64,000 bases of DNA, taken from assembly GCA_037355855.1 (NCBI GenBank), contig CM074769.1, positions 1,116,001-1,180,000 on the forward strand, read 5' to 3'. The first letter of the stretch is position 1. Every line of letters begins with the position of its first letter. The notes under the pieces were generated by a model. That model saw only the letters and a list, made by a program, of their open reading frames with translations. It had not been told where the DNA came from and made no database searches. Positions 22,145-33,925 of the stretch are shown piece by piece. The DNA is from Pseudo-nitzschia pungens. Taxonomy: Eukaryota; Bacillariophyta; Bacillariophyceae; Bacillariales; Bacillariaceae. The translations under genes were made by a program, and so were the position numbers.

Positions 22145-23596
22145 ATGAATTCACTCGAGCAAGCGCAGGCACTCAACGAAATCTACCAAGCTCGACAAGA
22201 ATTGGTGCGGCAAAATGAAGCGGAAATAGCGGATTTGAAACAGCGCCTGAAGCACGCCACCCAGAAGCACCAAAATCTTTTGGCGCAAAGGGATGCAGCG
22301 AGAAGGAACTACGAGGAGGCGGCATCCAACATCGTGGAGATCCTGGACGATGATTGCGACGACAGCGACCCGGCATCTACCCGGCAGATCCACCGAAACC
22401 AAGGCGCGCAAAAAGACACGAGCTGCATCGAACAGAAACGCAGAGAGAAAGACCACCGGACACAAAATTCAGTGGTTCGCCAACGGAATAAGAAAGCTCC
22501 TCCCGAAGTGAAGCATGAAGTGCTTGATTTAGTGGACAGTGACGACAGCGATGACGAAGAAGAGAACGATTATTCTGGTGGTTTGTCAAGCATGAACGAG
22601 GAGGAAAAGTATTCGACGCTGGAAAGCTTTATCGGAGAGAAGGAAGCGAACGATGGGGAGGCGGGCGATTCCGAGTCAAAAAACAAGCGACAAAGATCAT
22701 CGTCCATCAACAGAATTGGGAGGAACGAAGACGGAAAGATAGCAGCAAACCCATCGGACGATGTTGTGGCGAGGAAGAGTGCATCGGCGCAGAAACGACC
22801 GCGGTCCTCGTCAACGCACAGTGCTAGCAGCAACACAACTATTGGCAGCAAAAGCCGAAGGAACCGAGAAAAGTCGTCAACCGAACCCGATGTGATCCAC
22901 CTAACCGAAAGCGAGACGACACAGCAAGCAGCGAGGAATATCGAAGAAAACCAGAAATCTTCCGGCAGCGGGAGGCCCCGATCCTCCTCGACGGGCAGTG
23001 GCTGCCATTTGAATAAGGCGACCGGCAAAAAACGCGGCGCATCCAAATCGACGGCTTCTACGAGAAGAGTCACCCACCGAACACCTCCGAACGACATACC
23101 AATGGAATGTTGGCTGAAATCCTCAATCGGACGAACCCGGGAGGAACTCAATTCGATTGATGACATAGTCCAATTCATGGGTTCTTGCAAGTTTGGCCAA
23201 TCGGTAGTGTGCAGCAAATTTGGTGTCGTTCATGCGATTGTCTTGAATGATGAATTCAACGACCTGGCGCAAAGGAACGACGAACCACAAATCTGGTACG
23301 TGGGTATCGGACCGGGACGAACGCGCGAAGCTCGACTGGTCGGGGCCTCTAGGTCGACCATCCCCATTTTCCACGCACCAAAAATAGAATACTCCACCAG
23401 GGAAATATTTTACGTCGGGCATTACAAGGTAGTGGACGTGGAAGAACTCGATCCTCCCATCGTTATAAAACAAGTGGAACGCGACATGAAAGTGACTTTT
23501 GAGTTTGATAGATTTGACGAACGACTGGATTCCATCATAAAACGTGGTCCGAAGAGCAGTAATAACACCAGTGGTCCAGAACAGGACACAAGATGA
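22145..23596 (+). CDS. Coiled-coil protein with three SUMO-interaction-like motifs
   Basis: A 483-residue single-exon protein with an intact frame. Residues 4-62 form a coiled coil (QAQALNEIYQARQEL onward). Three hydrophobic cores, each followed by acidic or serine residues, fit SUMO-interacting motifs: NIVEILDDDCDDSD (about 62), HEVLDLVDSDDSDDEEE (about 124) and PDVIHLTESE (about 248). The middle, to about 320, is charged and Ser/Lys/Arg-rich with RKSASAQKRPRSSS-like nuclear signals. The last 160 residues are a folded, unnamed domain containing QIWYVGIGPGRTREA and EIFYVGHYKVV, reminiscent of fungal proteins with a similar YxGxY motif but not assignable. Together these suggest a nuclear protein that binds poly-SUMO or SUMOylated partners. 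There is no RING signature, so it is not a visible SUMO-targeted ubiquitin ligase. Confidence 0.6.
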   Translation: MNSLEQAQALNEIYQARQELVRQNEAEIADLKQRLKHATQKHQNLLAQRDAARRNYEEAASNIVEILDDDCDDSDPASTRQIHRNQGAQKDTSCIEQKRREKDHRTQNSVVRQRNKKAPPEVKHEVLDLVDSDDSDDEEENDYSGGLSSMNEEEKYSTLESFIGEKEANDGEAGDSESKNKRQRSSSINRIGRNEDGKIAANPSDDVVARKSASAQKRPRSSSTHSASSNTTIGSKSRRNREKSSTEPDVIHLTESETTQQAARNIEENQKSSGSGRPRSSSTGSGCHLNKATGKKRGASKSTASTRRVTHRTPPNDIPMECWLKSSIGRTREELNSIDDIVQFMGSCKFGQSVVCSKFGVVHAIVLNDEFNDLAQRNDEPQIWYVGIGPGRTREARLVGASRSTIPIFHAPKIEYSTREIFYVGHYKVVDVEELDPPIVIKQVERDMKVTFEFDRFDERLDSIIKRGPKSSNNTSGPEQDTR

Positions 23597-24732
23597 CATA
23601 AAGAATGCGCCAAGCTATCGTGGATCGAAAATATTTCCATCATTGATTACGAAGCGCTTCGTATTCCTTAACGCGCAGTAAGTTTGTCGGCGGGTACGAA
23701 CACCTTTTTAACTTTTCATGATGGAACCTCAAACTGATCAGTTGTGGTTCACTGAGTAATTCCGAAATAGGCGCAGTGTTATCTGTTGCTTTTTTCTATC
23801 TGGCGGTGTATGCGATGGAATGTTGTCGCTTAGTATTACTAGTAGTGTATAGTTTATCCTCTCGGCCTCTTCTTTCTTATTCATCAGCACCACTACGAGG
23901 AACTCTTCTCGCCGTTGGTGCTTTACTTCGTACACGGCAATGTTTCCCTTTCGAAACTGGCTTTCAACCACTGAATCACTGGTGTGTGATTCAAGTTGGC
24001 ATGGCCATTATCAATGATGATGGATTCTAGGCAAGTTTCACTGGCCCTGTCTCGTTTCGGCAAGTTTGAAGTTTCGTGAGCCAAAAAAACTCGGTTGATA
24101 ATGAAAAACACGTAAAATCGTTCAAAATCAAAGGAAAGAGGAAAACTTGGAGATTCTTGTCAGATTTTTTAAGTTGCTGTTCGGTACACGTACCGGTACA
24201 ACACAGAATCAATCGAATCGATCAATCTCAATCAATCAATCAGCTCACCAAAAACTCGTGTAAGACCGTCACGTACGAACGTCCTGAACCCTGTTTGGAA
24301 GCATCACAGCCTACTTCACGTACGTAGTCGTACTGTACGTACATACAAGTAAGGCTAAGATACTCGTAACATCCCTAAACACTACACAAACCCCAATGTT
24401 CGAGGAGCACGACCAAGTTTATGCCACCTGTCTTCAGTCAGATGTTTTTTGTTTTTTGTCGTCCTGCCGTCACTTCTCGCGGGACCAAAAACTCTTGCGA
24501 GAAACACTCGTAGTAGAAACGAAGCGCATCGAATTCGAAATTCGAATGAAATCGAAACAAAGGATCTGTACCAGCGACGGAAATCGCGTCGTCGGTGGCA
24601 CCCGGCTTTCGTTCTTTCCACACTTCTTCCGCATTGTTTTGCCGATCAGACGATGAACATTCCATCAGCATCGACATCGAGTATCGCTCTCTCGAGCCGA
24701 TCAACCGAAACCCGTCCATTTGTACCCGAACG
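23597..24732. other. Intergenic region upstream of jacalin-like/DUF6824 gene
   Basis: No gene supported. It contains AATCAATC-type repeats (24205-24242) and GTACGTACATAC words at 24300-24365. Two overlapping frames near the right end (from ATG 24653 and from ATG 24733) both stay open, so the true start of the following gene is uncertain. Confidence 0.5.
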
Positions 24733-26101
24733 ATGGACACCCGACGACGGCCACACTCGTGGCAACGGGAACCCAATCGGGGTGAGAAAAAATTATTGTT
24801 CCACTACTCACACGGCGAGAGATTTTGGATCCATGACAACCACGTGGATGTTGCCAACAGCCACATGGAACGCTTCCGATTTTTCCGGGGTGTCGCAGGT
24901 GAAACATTCAATGATCTAAGATGCGCCGCAGGTGAAATATTCAATGATCTAAGCCTTCTCCTAGAGAGTGGATACAGATATACAGACATTGGGTGGATAA
25001 CGATCGGCGGGAACGGAGAGAGTGGTTTGACCTTGGAATTCACTTATCGCTTCTATGATATTGACAAATTTTCCTGGTTTCGCGGCTCCAATTACACGTT
25101 CGAACAGTGTCAGGTTGGCCGGAACCATTCCTCCGACAAGAGACTACAAGGAGACTACAGAACATTGCCAGGGGGTCATTCCTTCATTGCATTGAGCCCC
25201 GACGAATTCGTCATGGGCGTCCGCGCCCATCGAAAGGGAAACCTTCTCCATGGAATAACTCTCATAACCAACGAAAGGACAGTTTCATTACGGTGGGAAA
25301 AGTGAGGGCGACGGTTTGGTCGAAATGATTGCCGATCCAACAATGGAAGTAGTCGCCTTGTGTGGAACCACGTACAGCAGTCGGGGATACACAACCTTCA
25401 ACTCCAGTGTGGGGCTCTTTTTTCGCCCGAGGATCTCGACCCCTGGCACAAAAGGACGGGGATCCCGGCACCGTGCGGGGACGTTTGCACCGACTCTGCA
25501 CAATAGAAGCCCTGTTTCGCGTTCGTCCAACGACATGAGTTTGGATACGTTGGCAGAAAGAAGCGGGGCGACTACGAAGATGAATGAGACGCTCGGTACG
25601 TTTTCGGTTGAGGAAAGCAGCGTGCGGCGCGTATCCCCCTCCATAATCGAATCCTTGGTAGGACGTGCCATCTCGCTGGGAAAAAAATCCTTGGTAGGAC
25701 GCGCCATCTCGCTGGGAAAAGACTTGGGAAGAAACGTTTCTTCTTTGGACACGATGTTCCCTACCGAGATCGACGTCGTGTTTGGGCATGCTGCAAAGAA
25801 CCACAATGGCACTAACCAAGATTTTTTTACACAGTGGAAAGAGGCCAACCTAAACAAGTATCTCGAGTGCGAAAAAGGGGGAAAAAGAGGATTTTGCGAA
25901 ATCGTAGTAAAGCAGGTCATGGTCAGAGGAGGGCGGTTCTTCGAACAAAATAAGGAGACCAAAGAGTGGGTACAACTGCGTGGAGATCCTCTTCTAACCA
26001 AGATAACAAGTGCATTTCGGGACCTTAAAGCAAAGAGGGACCGCACTGTGGGTAGGAATCTGGGGAATCAGCGACATGACACTGCCGGATTCGTTGTTTG
26101 A
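24733..26101 (+). CDS. Jacalin-like lectin domain fused to a DUF6824-like domain, one frame break
   Basis: The first frame (to 25305) and second frame (to 26101) form one gene if one base is skipped near 25285 (GTTTCATTACGG). The lectin-like part has SGLTLEFTYRFYD, LSPDEFVMGVRAHRKG and GITLITN, then after the break YGGKSEGDGL, VVALCGTTYSSRG and SSVGLFF, matching the repeated strands of jacalin-type beta-prisms, which bind mannose or galactose. The C-terminal 100 residues match the DUF6824 pattern: IDVVFGHAAKNHNG, FFTQWKEANLNKY, IVVKQVMVRGGRFF, WVQL and KITSAFRDL. That domain is expanded in diatoms and has unknown, possibly DNA-binding, function. Between them lie Ser/Arg-rich sequence and a tandem duplication encoding SLVGRAISLGK twice (25655-25722); another duplication encodes GE[TI]FNDL twice (24900-24950). 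Start is ambiguous (24733 or 24653). Intact product about 455 residues. Confidence 0.6.
25655..25722 (+). repeat. In-frame tandem duplication, about 36-base unit
   Basis: Two nearly identical copies (one C/T difference and one slightly A-richer) each encode SLVGRAISLGK. They lie inside the jacalin-like/DUF6824 gene, between its two domains. Seen directly. Confidence 0.85.
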
Positions 26102-26653
26102 GGGGAGTCATAGAAGCAAGACTGAATACTCCCGGGGACGTGTTACAGCCGTCAGGAAACTAGTTCAAACCAAAGCACTATGTTCATAATTTCTATGTTT
26201 TCACTTCTGCAAAATACCTACACGGACTATCTCACCGTTTTGTTGTCATTCAGGATTCGTGCATTTCTGACATTTTCTTATATCGACGTATTTAGGATGA
26301 GTCAAAGGTTTTTCAAAATATGTGGGAAAAAAGAGTTTGTTCGCACTTTCGAACATGAAGCACACTTTTTGTTACAAAGTTATGACAGAGGGCATCACCA
26401 GAAAAGTAAGATCCGCAAGGTTACTCCACTAGTTTGCTAACCCCCTCTACAACCCTGACTACTCCCAAACCTACTACGCTTGTGAAACTGCATTGAATTT
26501 TGATGCATGGGGCCAGCATGAGCCAAGAAAAGCAGTGCGTTCGTATTTGCGTACAACAGTTGTTCGAAATAGAGTTTTCAAGTTTGATATAAAATTAGAT
26601 ACATCACCGAAGTTTTGATCCAACGCATATGCATTCATGATTGGCGTTTGAAT
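26102..26653. other. Convergent intergenic spacer
   Basis: Between the 3' ends of the jacalin-like gene (plus) and the GH5 gene (minus). AT-rich. An 86-residue open frame (26180-26440) has no domain and is not called. Confidence 0.5.
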
Positions 26654-29563
26654 TTATCGTCGCCCCATAAGGGGGCTTTGTTCCATCGTTCCATACAATT
26701 CTGCTCCATTCCCATAGTCATTGCCAACGCCATCGTCGTTGTAAAAATCAAGATCTAGGGCCTCGTCGAGAGCAGTAATCGAAAGAGTCTTCTTTAACCC
26801 AACATTGTCAGATTCAATGATACGCTTTCCGACCGCAGTTTGCTGGAAATAATGGTTGAATTCCTTGTTGTAGCGCATACCGAGGATCAATCCCAGTGCA
26901 GACCCCGAGAGAATTCCGATAGAAATGATGGCAGTCAACTGCCACCAGCTGGGTCCAGAGCTCTCAACATAGTTTACGAAGTAGCCAATGTCCCAGTCTA
27001 CAAAGTCGTCGTCCGTCACAGTACGATTTTCTTCTATCAACATAGCAATGCCGCCGAAATCACAGGTAACTCCAGCCAGTTTGTATTCGTCGAAAAACTC
27101 TGAAATCATGTCATTCGCTGCGTCATTCAATTCTTTTCCATTCATGTAGATGACCGATGATTCAAAGTCAGTTTCGGTACCATTCTTCACCTTCAAAATG
27201 TATTCGACTGCCTTGATTAGGCTGCTCTCAGGCATGTCATGCTTCAGTTGACAACTGTATGCCATTTCATCTTCGCTGCGACACGCATCTTCGATTTTCG
27301 GATCGTTGAAACTCCCTTGAGGTATCCAGCCCTTCTCGAGTGCCAACAGATAGGACCAATGCGGTTCGTCCAAATCAGTTCGAAAGTTCCAAAAGTAAAA
27401 CCCGTGCCCAACTCCAGAGTAGGCACTAATCTTTTTGTAGGCCAAAAGTGTCATAACATTGTCAGTGTCATCAAAGTTGGGTGGGGCTTTGGGTGGAGCT
27501 GTCACCCAATCGCGCCCCGTCAATGGATTCTTTTCCTTGATCCAGTCTCTTCCAACCGGACACATTCCAAAGCTCGGTCCACTCATTCCAGTTCCATATG
27601 GTCCCTGCATTGGTTTGGTTGGATCAACGGGAGCTCCGGGCTGATATCCCTCTCCCATGTAGGGAGCCGCACACGGAATATATTTGCAAGGAGATCGAGG
27701 AAATCCTGGGAGATTATCATTGAAGCCATTCAACCACATTGCGCAATTGCTACGGGAGAGAAGGCAATGTAATTTGAGCAACTAAAGCGTGGGCAAAGAG
27801 AGGTTTCTACTAACTGAAACATCATTACATCCTCATTGGATCGAAAACGAGAACTTACTCTGTGGCCAAACTCCATTCCCCGACAATAACTGGACCGAAC
27901 TCCCGCTCCAAATTGAGGATAGCTTGTTTGTTGTTACAGGCGTCTTTAAAGAATCCAATACGAGAATCAGGATCTTTCCAAGCCTGGTAAATGTGTGTGT
28001 CCAAAGCGCGCTCGGGACATCTGGTTCGCAGCATAGCAAAGCGCATCTTGTTAGAGAATAAATCGAACATTTTCTCGTCGTGATTGCTCCGTCTTGATTT
28101 TTCATTCAACATACCCTTTCATAAATCCTCCCCAGACACTTGGATCTAAACGGAAGGAGTCGTGCATTACATATTTCCAGTACGGGGCATGCTCTGTGTT
28201 TATGATTATTGAGAGATGGTTGGCGAAGTAAACACAAAAGAAGGACTTTTGAGGGGGAAAATGATAAATGAGGTCAAAGAACTCTTCGATGGAATTTTTT
28301 CTTTCAACTCACTCTTCACAATTAAATAACCCTCCCAGTAGAACCTCTGAAAATGATCGAGCAATGTAGTTGTGAAGGTATGAGTTGGCAGGTGTAAAAT
28401 GAGGAAATACCGGTTTCAAAGATTTTGCGCCATTCTGGATTTTGCGAGATTTAATTCATATGGTAAAACTCACTTTAAGAACTTCAATTGGTGTGTATTG
28501 CCACGGCTCGTTCACGGGCTTTCATTTTTGGAACGCCGTCGTGGTAGAATCAATACAGAATTGGTTGGATGAGGATCATTGCATTAACGAGAACTGAACA
28601 ATTACTTCACAAATATCTGGACTTACTTCAAGCCCTTGGACAGCAGGATGGATTTTATACCGATCTACAATCCTGTCGATGACCTCCAGAGAGTGTTGAA
28701 TGTTCTCATAATTTATTGACGAATACGAAGCAGTATCTTGGTCGAAGGTTCCAATCCATCTTGCATCACGAATTGGCCAATGTTCGAAGGTATGGTCTTG
28801 GGTGTATTCACGGTTAAGAGCTGTTGTCCACTGAAACCCCATGGTTTGTCCTGAGTTATCGAAACCATTTTGACTATCTTTCATTGTATGAATGTCTATC
28901 AGAACAGATAGACCATAGGAGTAAGCCCTGGACGACGAAAAACGACAAATATGCTGAAAATTAGGAAAGCAAAACAACCCGAGCGCGGAAAGGGCTGATA
29001 CGCCGAAGAATCTTGCGCGGATCTTGAATCACTACAATATCGCTCGACTTCACTCACCAATCTAATAGGGTATCGACGTAGTCCAGGGCGCCATCAAAAC
29101 ATCCATCTATGTAAGGCCCGTACGGCTTGTACATGTAATCTCCCACTGGAAGGCGGAGTGAGTTAATTCCTGACTCCGCCAATTGCTCGATAATATCTTC
29201 CGTTACCCAAGTTTCCCAGTGGCGACGCAACTGGCGATTGGCCTCCTTTGGTCCTAGAACTTTGCAGAAGGTGTAAGTGTCCATCCCAATTTCGCTTTCG
29301 TTTGTTCGACCCAAAAACTGATAGAACAAGGACGGAGTAATCCACGGTTCCAAGACCATCCATCCACCAAGGTTGACACCACGAACTTGAGTATTGAAAG
29401 GTGTCGAGTGTTTGTCGTGCAAGCAAGTCATTGTTTCGTTCATTGCGATGAAATGAGGGTACTTCGTCCCACCCTCGGGAATCTCGAACTCTGTCGCAGT
29501 GGACATGCCGATCGTTGCTGTCAATGCCACTGCGAAAGGCAGTAACTGCGCTGGAAACATCAT
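26654..29563 (-). CDS. Membrane-anchored GH5 exo-beta-1,3-glucanase, seven exons
   Basis: Seven minus-strand exons join in frame with GT-AG introns: 29563-29058, 28927-28627, 28518-28474, 28346-28313, 28193-28115, 28020-27859 and 27749-26654, about 740 residues. A signal peptide (MMFPAQLLPFAVALTATIG) is followed by the GH5 glucan 1,3-beta-glucosidase signature VRGVNLGGWMVLEPWITPS. SGINSLRLPVGDY, SVLIDIHTMKDSQNG and the tiny third exon's PVNEPW (acid/base Glu) come next, then YVMHDSF, ALDTHIYQAW and VGEWSLA (nucleophile Glu). After the catalytic domain come about 250 residues, a membrane helix (WWQLTAIISIGILSGSALGL) and a cytosolic tail of about 75 residues. Such enzymes release glucose from laminarin-type beta-1,3-glucans; in diatoms these are the store chrysolaminarin and wall callose. 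C-terminal anchoring suggests action at the plasma membrane, vacuole membrane or Golgi. All key residues are present. Confidence 0.9.
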
Positions 29564-30480
29564 GATACCAAAAATATCCTCCTTGGTTTTGTGGTGAGTG
29601 GTTCCAGATCTTTCAGGACGATAGTCGGCAGCAAAATATGATGGGGTATTTCGTGCTATGACAAAGAAGAGGGAGACAGAGAAGAGCCGATTGGCTGTCG
29701 ACGGTAGTTTCGAGTCGGAGGAGTGGAAGGGAGTAAGCCTTACTTAGGTACTTTATGATTTATTACGGAGTGAATCTCTGTACATTTGGTACTTCACTAT
29801 TTTGCGAAGTACGAAGTAGTACACAGAATTGAGAATCTTAGTGCACTTGGTGAACCTTACGAGTACTCGTACTTTTAGGAAGTATTTTTTGTGTGGGTAT
29901 GATGAACCTTTTACTTTAATCGGTGTCAACGTCAGTTTTGATAAAAACGAAAAAGTGGGAAAAAACATAAGCGCTCATCCCATCTCCCATCACACACTGA
30001 TCACCCATCACACACATATTTACTTCTACTATTCACACAACCATCACCCATTATTTCAATCCTCTCTATCGGCACTTGTGATGAGAATGAATTTTCTCCG
30101 AAAAAAAGGAATTTCTAAATCATTATTATCTTTAACCCTAAAAACAATACATTACAACTCGCTGTTCATCACATGCTGCAGGGTAAGTTATGGTAATAAC
30201 CTTAGTAGTAGTTACACGTAAAATAATGTTCCTCAGAGTTGTCTCTTGGTCTATTTTCTTCGCAATCAACTAAGAACACCGTGTCAAAATGATTTTTCTT
30301 TCCCCTTTTCAGTGGAAGTTGACAGTGTACGTCGTCAGATTTGCACCACAACTGTCCCGTAAATTTGCATCTCGTGGTTATGTTTTAAGAACAAACAGCA
30401 ACAGCCATGCTGTGAAAAACAAGCGAAACCAGTTTCCACCAGCCGCCAGTCTACATCATCGAGAGCCACTGACATTTTTT
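29564..30480. other. Intergenic region upstream of GH5 gene
   Basis: Lies between two minus-strand genes and should contain the GH5 promoter at its left side. TACGAAGTA and CTTAC words lie at 29740-29890. CATCACCCATCACAC-like repeats lie at about 29975-30050. No gene seen. Confidence 0.5.
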
Positions 30481-32923
30481 TTACTGACAAACACTGTTGA
30501 CACATTGATTGTTGATACATTCAACGTTTGGATCGGTTGTGAATTCTGGAGATCCACACATTTGGCCATCCAGCTTCCTCACCTCGAACTTGGAGTCCTG
30601 ATTTGCTGGTTCTAACCAACGCAGCATCGAACCACCAGAAAATACTTCTGCTTTTAACTCCGAACGTTTTTTGTTGAAGTCGGAGATACTGGTCTGCTTT
30701 GTACCTGTCGAGTACATCGTTGCAATTGTTTCTGCGTCCGTGAAAGGCACGAGTTTGTTGGTTATGGGGGTAGTTTGTGGGTCAATCGCGTACCCCCAAC
30801 CTTTGCCAAAGTGCACCAGCTTTGTCGGAATGGGAGGATTGCAACACTGAGTTCCTTCTGGTGGACTACCTTGACACGGTAGAATTCCGTCCGATGGATC
30901 ACAATCGGGAACAACGCCCTGTGCATATGGCAAAAGTGGATTCATTGGCATGTTGCTCCAAGCATTTTGTAACGCCGACATGTATTTCGAAACATCATTA
31001 CCGAACACACCTCTCAAGTTGACAAATTCGATGGCAACATAGCCATCGGGTACTCCAGGAGGGGGCGGTGGCAAAAGAAGATCGTAAGCAGATGGAACCC
31101 CCTGAAAAATGGCGTTGTATTTCAGATCGAATTCTGCTTTGATTTCATCGATTGGTGGAATTGGGTTGAGAACTGCAGTTTTCGAGGGATTGACAAATCT
31201 AAATTCGAGGTTACCATTTGGATAAAAAGAGATGTTTTCAAGTTGATCGAGTGTTGCCTTTGAGGTTATCTCGTACCATGCGCCAAATGCACTCGGAAAA
31301 GCACGGGCTGGTACAAATGCAATCAAAGTATCAAATGAGGGCGTAGCTGAATCGAAATGGAAATACCCATCATTGGAGCAAGAGGAACCAGCGTCCCATG
31401 CATGATCCAGAGTTTGCTAAAGAATAACGAATTGCAGGGAAGCGTTGAGTGGTAAGGAAAGGAAGCTTCGGATTTGTTCAAACATTACAACATCTCACCT
31501 GGGCAGATATGCTCAATGCCGCATTGACTTCGAGAGGCACGGAGCATAAGTCGGCTTCTGGTATCATCTCGGATGGGATTCGAATACATTGGCTTCCATT
31601 GCCACCGATTGATATTGGCCCCGAGGGAGGGACGCAAAATGTTTCGCACAGTGCTTCTACACTCAGGTCAACGCGAGGCCCACCTGTGAATGATGTACCA
31701 GAATTCAATTCTGCCTCTGCTTGTGACGATGACCTGTAGGCCTCGGCTTTTTCCACATCCGCAAAATCGCCGTTCGTCCCAGAAAAGCGCTCGCCCGCAA
31801 AGCTTGTACGATACTCTCCAAGAACATTATTGTAGAAATCGTAAAAAAACTGCACATTATCGTACATCGCTGAGGTTTCGAAAACTGTTTGAGTGAGATT
31901 CGATAGCAGTTGAATGAAGTCGTCAGTATTTGCTGGACGAGGAAATGTGGTCTTTTCTCTTTCCATCCTGAGTCCTCCTTTCGTCAGATCCATGATTGGT
32001 GTACCAGTGGCAGGATCAATGCCAGCAACGAATGGAATTTCCTCGGAATGCATCTTCATTTCAACAGCAAGAATAAAGCCTAAAAGTCCAGCTGATGACC
32101 TCCAGTAATCTAGATCATCGCCTTCAACCTCTTTGATTTCCCCATCTGATGTCATTACAAGAAGTTTAACGACGTCATCGTGAATAAATCCGGTTGAACG
32201 CCCACCACCATGCACCATGTTTGCTATAACTCCACCGATACTGAAAGATTGCGCGGTGGTACGACTGAGCTGCACAAACCCATGGGGACGGATCAAAGCA
32301 GATACATCATACCACGATTTTCCCGCACCAATGCGGAATGTAGAGGTTTCTCTGTTTATGGAGTCACACCAACCTTCGATTTGGGTGGAATGAGATGCAA
32401 GCGAAATCACAACAAAATCCTCTTCCGTCCGCTGCATGACCATTCCATCCTGAGTGTGTCTAGCGCCCATCGTGCGGACAGTACAGTCGTACTTCTTGGA
32501 ATGTTTGATGATTTTCATCAGTTCTCTGTCGGTGGCAGGGCGGAAGATTGGAGCAAAGGTAGCAACACCGCCTTCCCATGTCTTCCAGTTTCCGTCCTCC
32601 GCAACCAGATGCGTGCAACGATTTTTTTGGCTCTTATTCTTCTTCGGAGACTTTATCTTCTTCGGATCTTTCGTCTTCTTTGGAGACTTTTTCTCTTTCT
32701 TTGAGCGCATGAAAATCGGGGTGGAATTCATTGGTGTCAGTCGAATGATTCTAGTTGTAAAAGCTCATCGCCTGGTCTTGGAGACGTACCTTTGAGCTCT
32801 TCAGCAATCTTTGCTTTTCGTCACCGGCATCATTGGGAACCGAGTCACGAAGTCTGAGAAGACGTCCTCCTTCTGGTCCAGAACCAACCTCTTCAAAGAT
32901 AGGATTTGAGTCTGCATTTGCGC
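30481..32923 (-). CDS. FAD-linked sugar-lactone oxidase-like protein (ALO/GULO type), 5' end not resolved
   Basis: Three visible minus-strand exons join in frame: about 32923-32790, 32698-31499 and 31416-30481; introns are 91 and 82 bases. The middle exon opens with a Lys/Ser/Pro-rich stretch (KSPKKTKDPKK), then the PCMH-type FAD domain: FAPIFRPATDRELM, GARHTQDGM (the His is in the position of the covalent flavin link), GAGKSWYDV, FSIGGVIANMVHGGG and GLLGFILAVEMKM. The last exon carries the C-terminal half with LVHFGKGWGYAID, equivalent to the HWGK motif of arabinono-/gulonolactone oxidases. Cys-rich additions (CCNPPIP, CINNQCVNSVC) hint at a secretory location. Enzymes of this family oxidise sugar lactones or alditols with O2, giving ascorbate-type products or H2O2. 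An in-frame TGA just upstream means the first exon must lie further 5', where the retrotransposon sits. Exact substrate unknown. Confidence 0.78.
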
Positions 32924-32962
32924 TTTTTCAAGTTCTCAGCAATATTAAAGTAAGACCAGAAT

Positions 32963-33224
32963 TGTTAGGAAATTATTAAAGTTAGGGTTTACAAAATGAA
33001 AATTGACCGTTGAATCAATATGACATTATTGATTACCGGAGAACCACAAATTTTTGGAGAATTGGAGAACCAGAAATGACTATCCGAATCAGTTGAATGA
33101 TCAAAATCACATCAAGAGAGGTAGAAATACAAATACCACTACATCTCACTTTTTACGATAATACAATTAGTGCATTTACATTATGTTACATCCGATTGTA
33201 GACTTGTTTTGATAATTTACAAGA
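32963..33224 (+). repeat. 5' LTR
   Basis: Begins TGTTAG and matches 38589-38850 over its whole length by eye. It ends ...TTTACAAGA if the AGAAT target duplication is taken as the guide; ending at the internal TTACA would give a more usual terminus but no exact duplication. Confidence 0.88.
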
Positions 33225-33283
33225 TATTATCGTAAAAAGGCAAGGTTAAACAAGGAAGACAAATCAAGAAAACATTACCAACC

Positions 33284-33925
33284 ATGTCAGAAAAGAATGA
33301 AGATACAGTCAAACAAGAGACTGAAGAACATGATGAAGAGGATTCATCACAGAAGAAACGCAGGCTTAACAAACGTAAAGGGAAAGGGCCGAGTGGATCA
33401 GGACCGGGTGTAACCTTCAAAGGGGGAACCCCGGCTATCAAGGATGATGTATTCGTCTACAGTCAAATCCACACCAAGAAATGGATCACTGCTAGGAAGA
33501 AGTTTATTAACTATGCAGCGAAGACATACGGTGGGAATGAGGAAACAAGCCTCGAGATGCGGAAGCTAACAATCGTAACAATGGACGAACCTGTTGAACC
33601 AACCGAGGAGGAACTTAAAGAACTAAGTGATCTAAAACGGGAATTCACCAAGGATGATTATAAACAGGATCTGAAAATTTACAAGGATATCATGAATAAG
33701 ACAAGGAACAATCTAACCAAATTATACAAGGTCCTCTGGGATCAATGTGACCCGATCATGCACAACAAGATCAAAGCCCACAAGGACGACTACACCAAAG
33801 TACATGCCACAAAGTCAGTTACAGGGCTATTAACAATAATCGAGATGGTATGTGAGCAAGGAGACGCAACCAGAAACAGACGAGTACAGAGATTCCTAAC
33901 CAAGAAGAAAGTGTACAACTTCTGA
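33284..33925 (+). CDS. Retrotransposon gag, N-terminal part
   Basis: A 213-residue frame from the first ATG after the 5' LTR (ACC-ATG). It is highly charged: an acidic start, then KKRRLNKRKGKGPSGSGPG, then a helical gag-like region (KKWITARKKFINYAAKTYGG). It ends at a TGA (33923-33925), after which the same frame continues in the following segment, so gag was, or is, longer than this piece. Confidence 0.75.
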   Translation: MSEKNEDTVKQETEEHDEEDSSQKKRRLNKRKGKGPSGSGPGVTFKGGTPAIKDDVFVYSQIHTKKWITARKKFINYAAKTYGGNEETSLEMRKLTIVTMDEPVEPTEEELKELSDLKREFTKDDYKQDLKIYKDIMNKTRNNLTKLYKVLWDQCDPIMHNKIKAHKDDYTKVHATKSVTGLLTIIEMVCEQGDATRNRRVQRFLTKKKVYNF

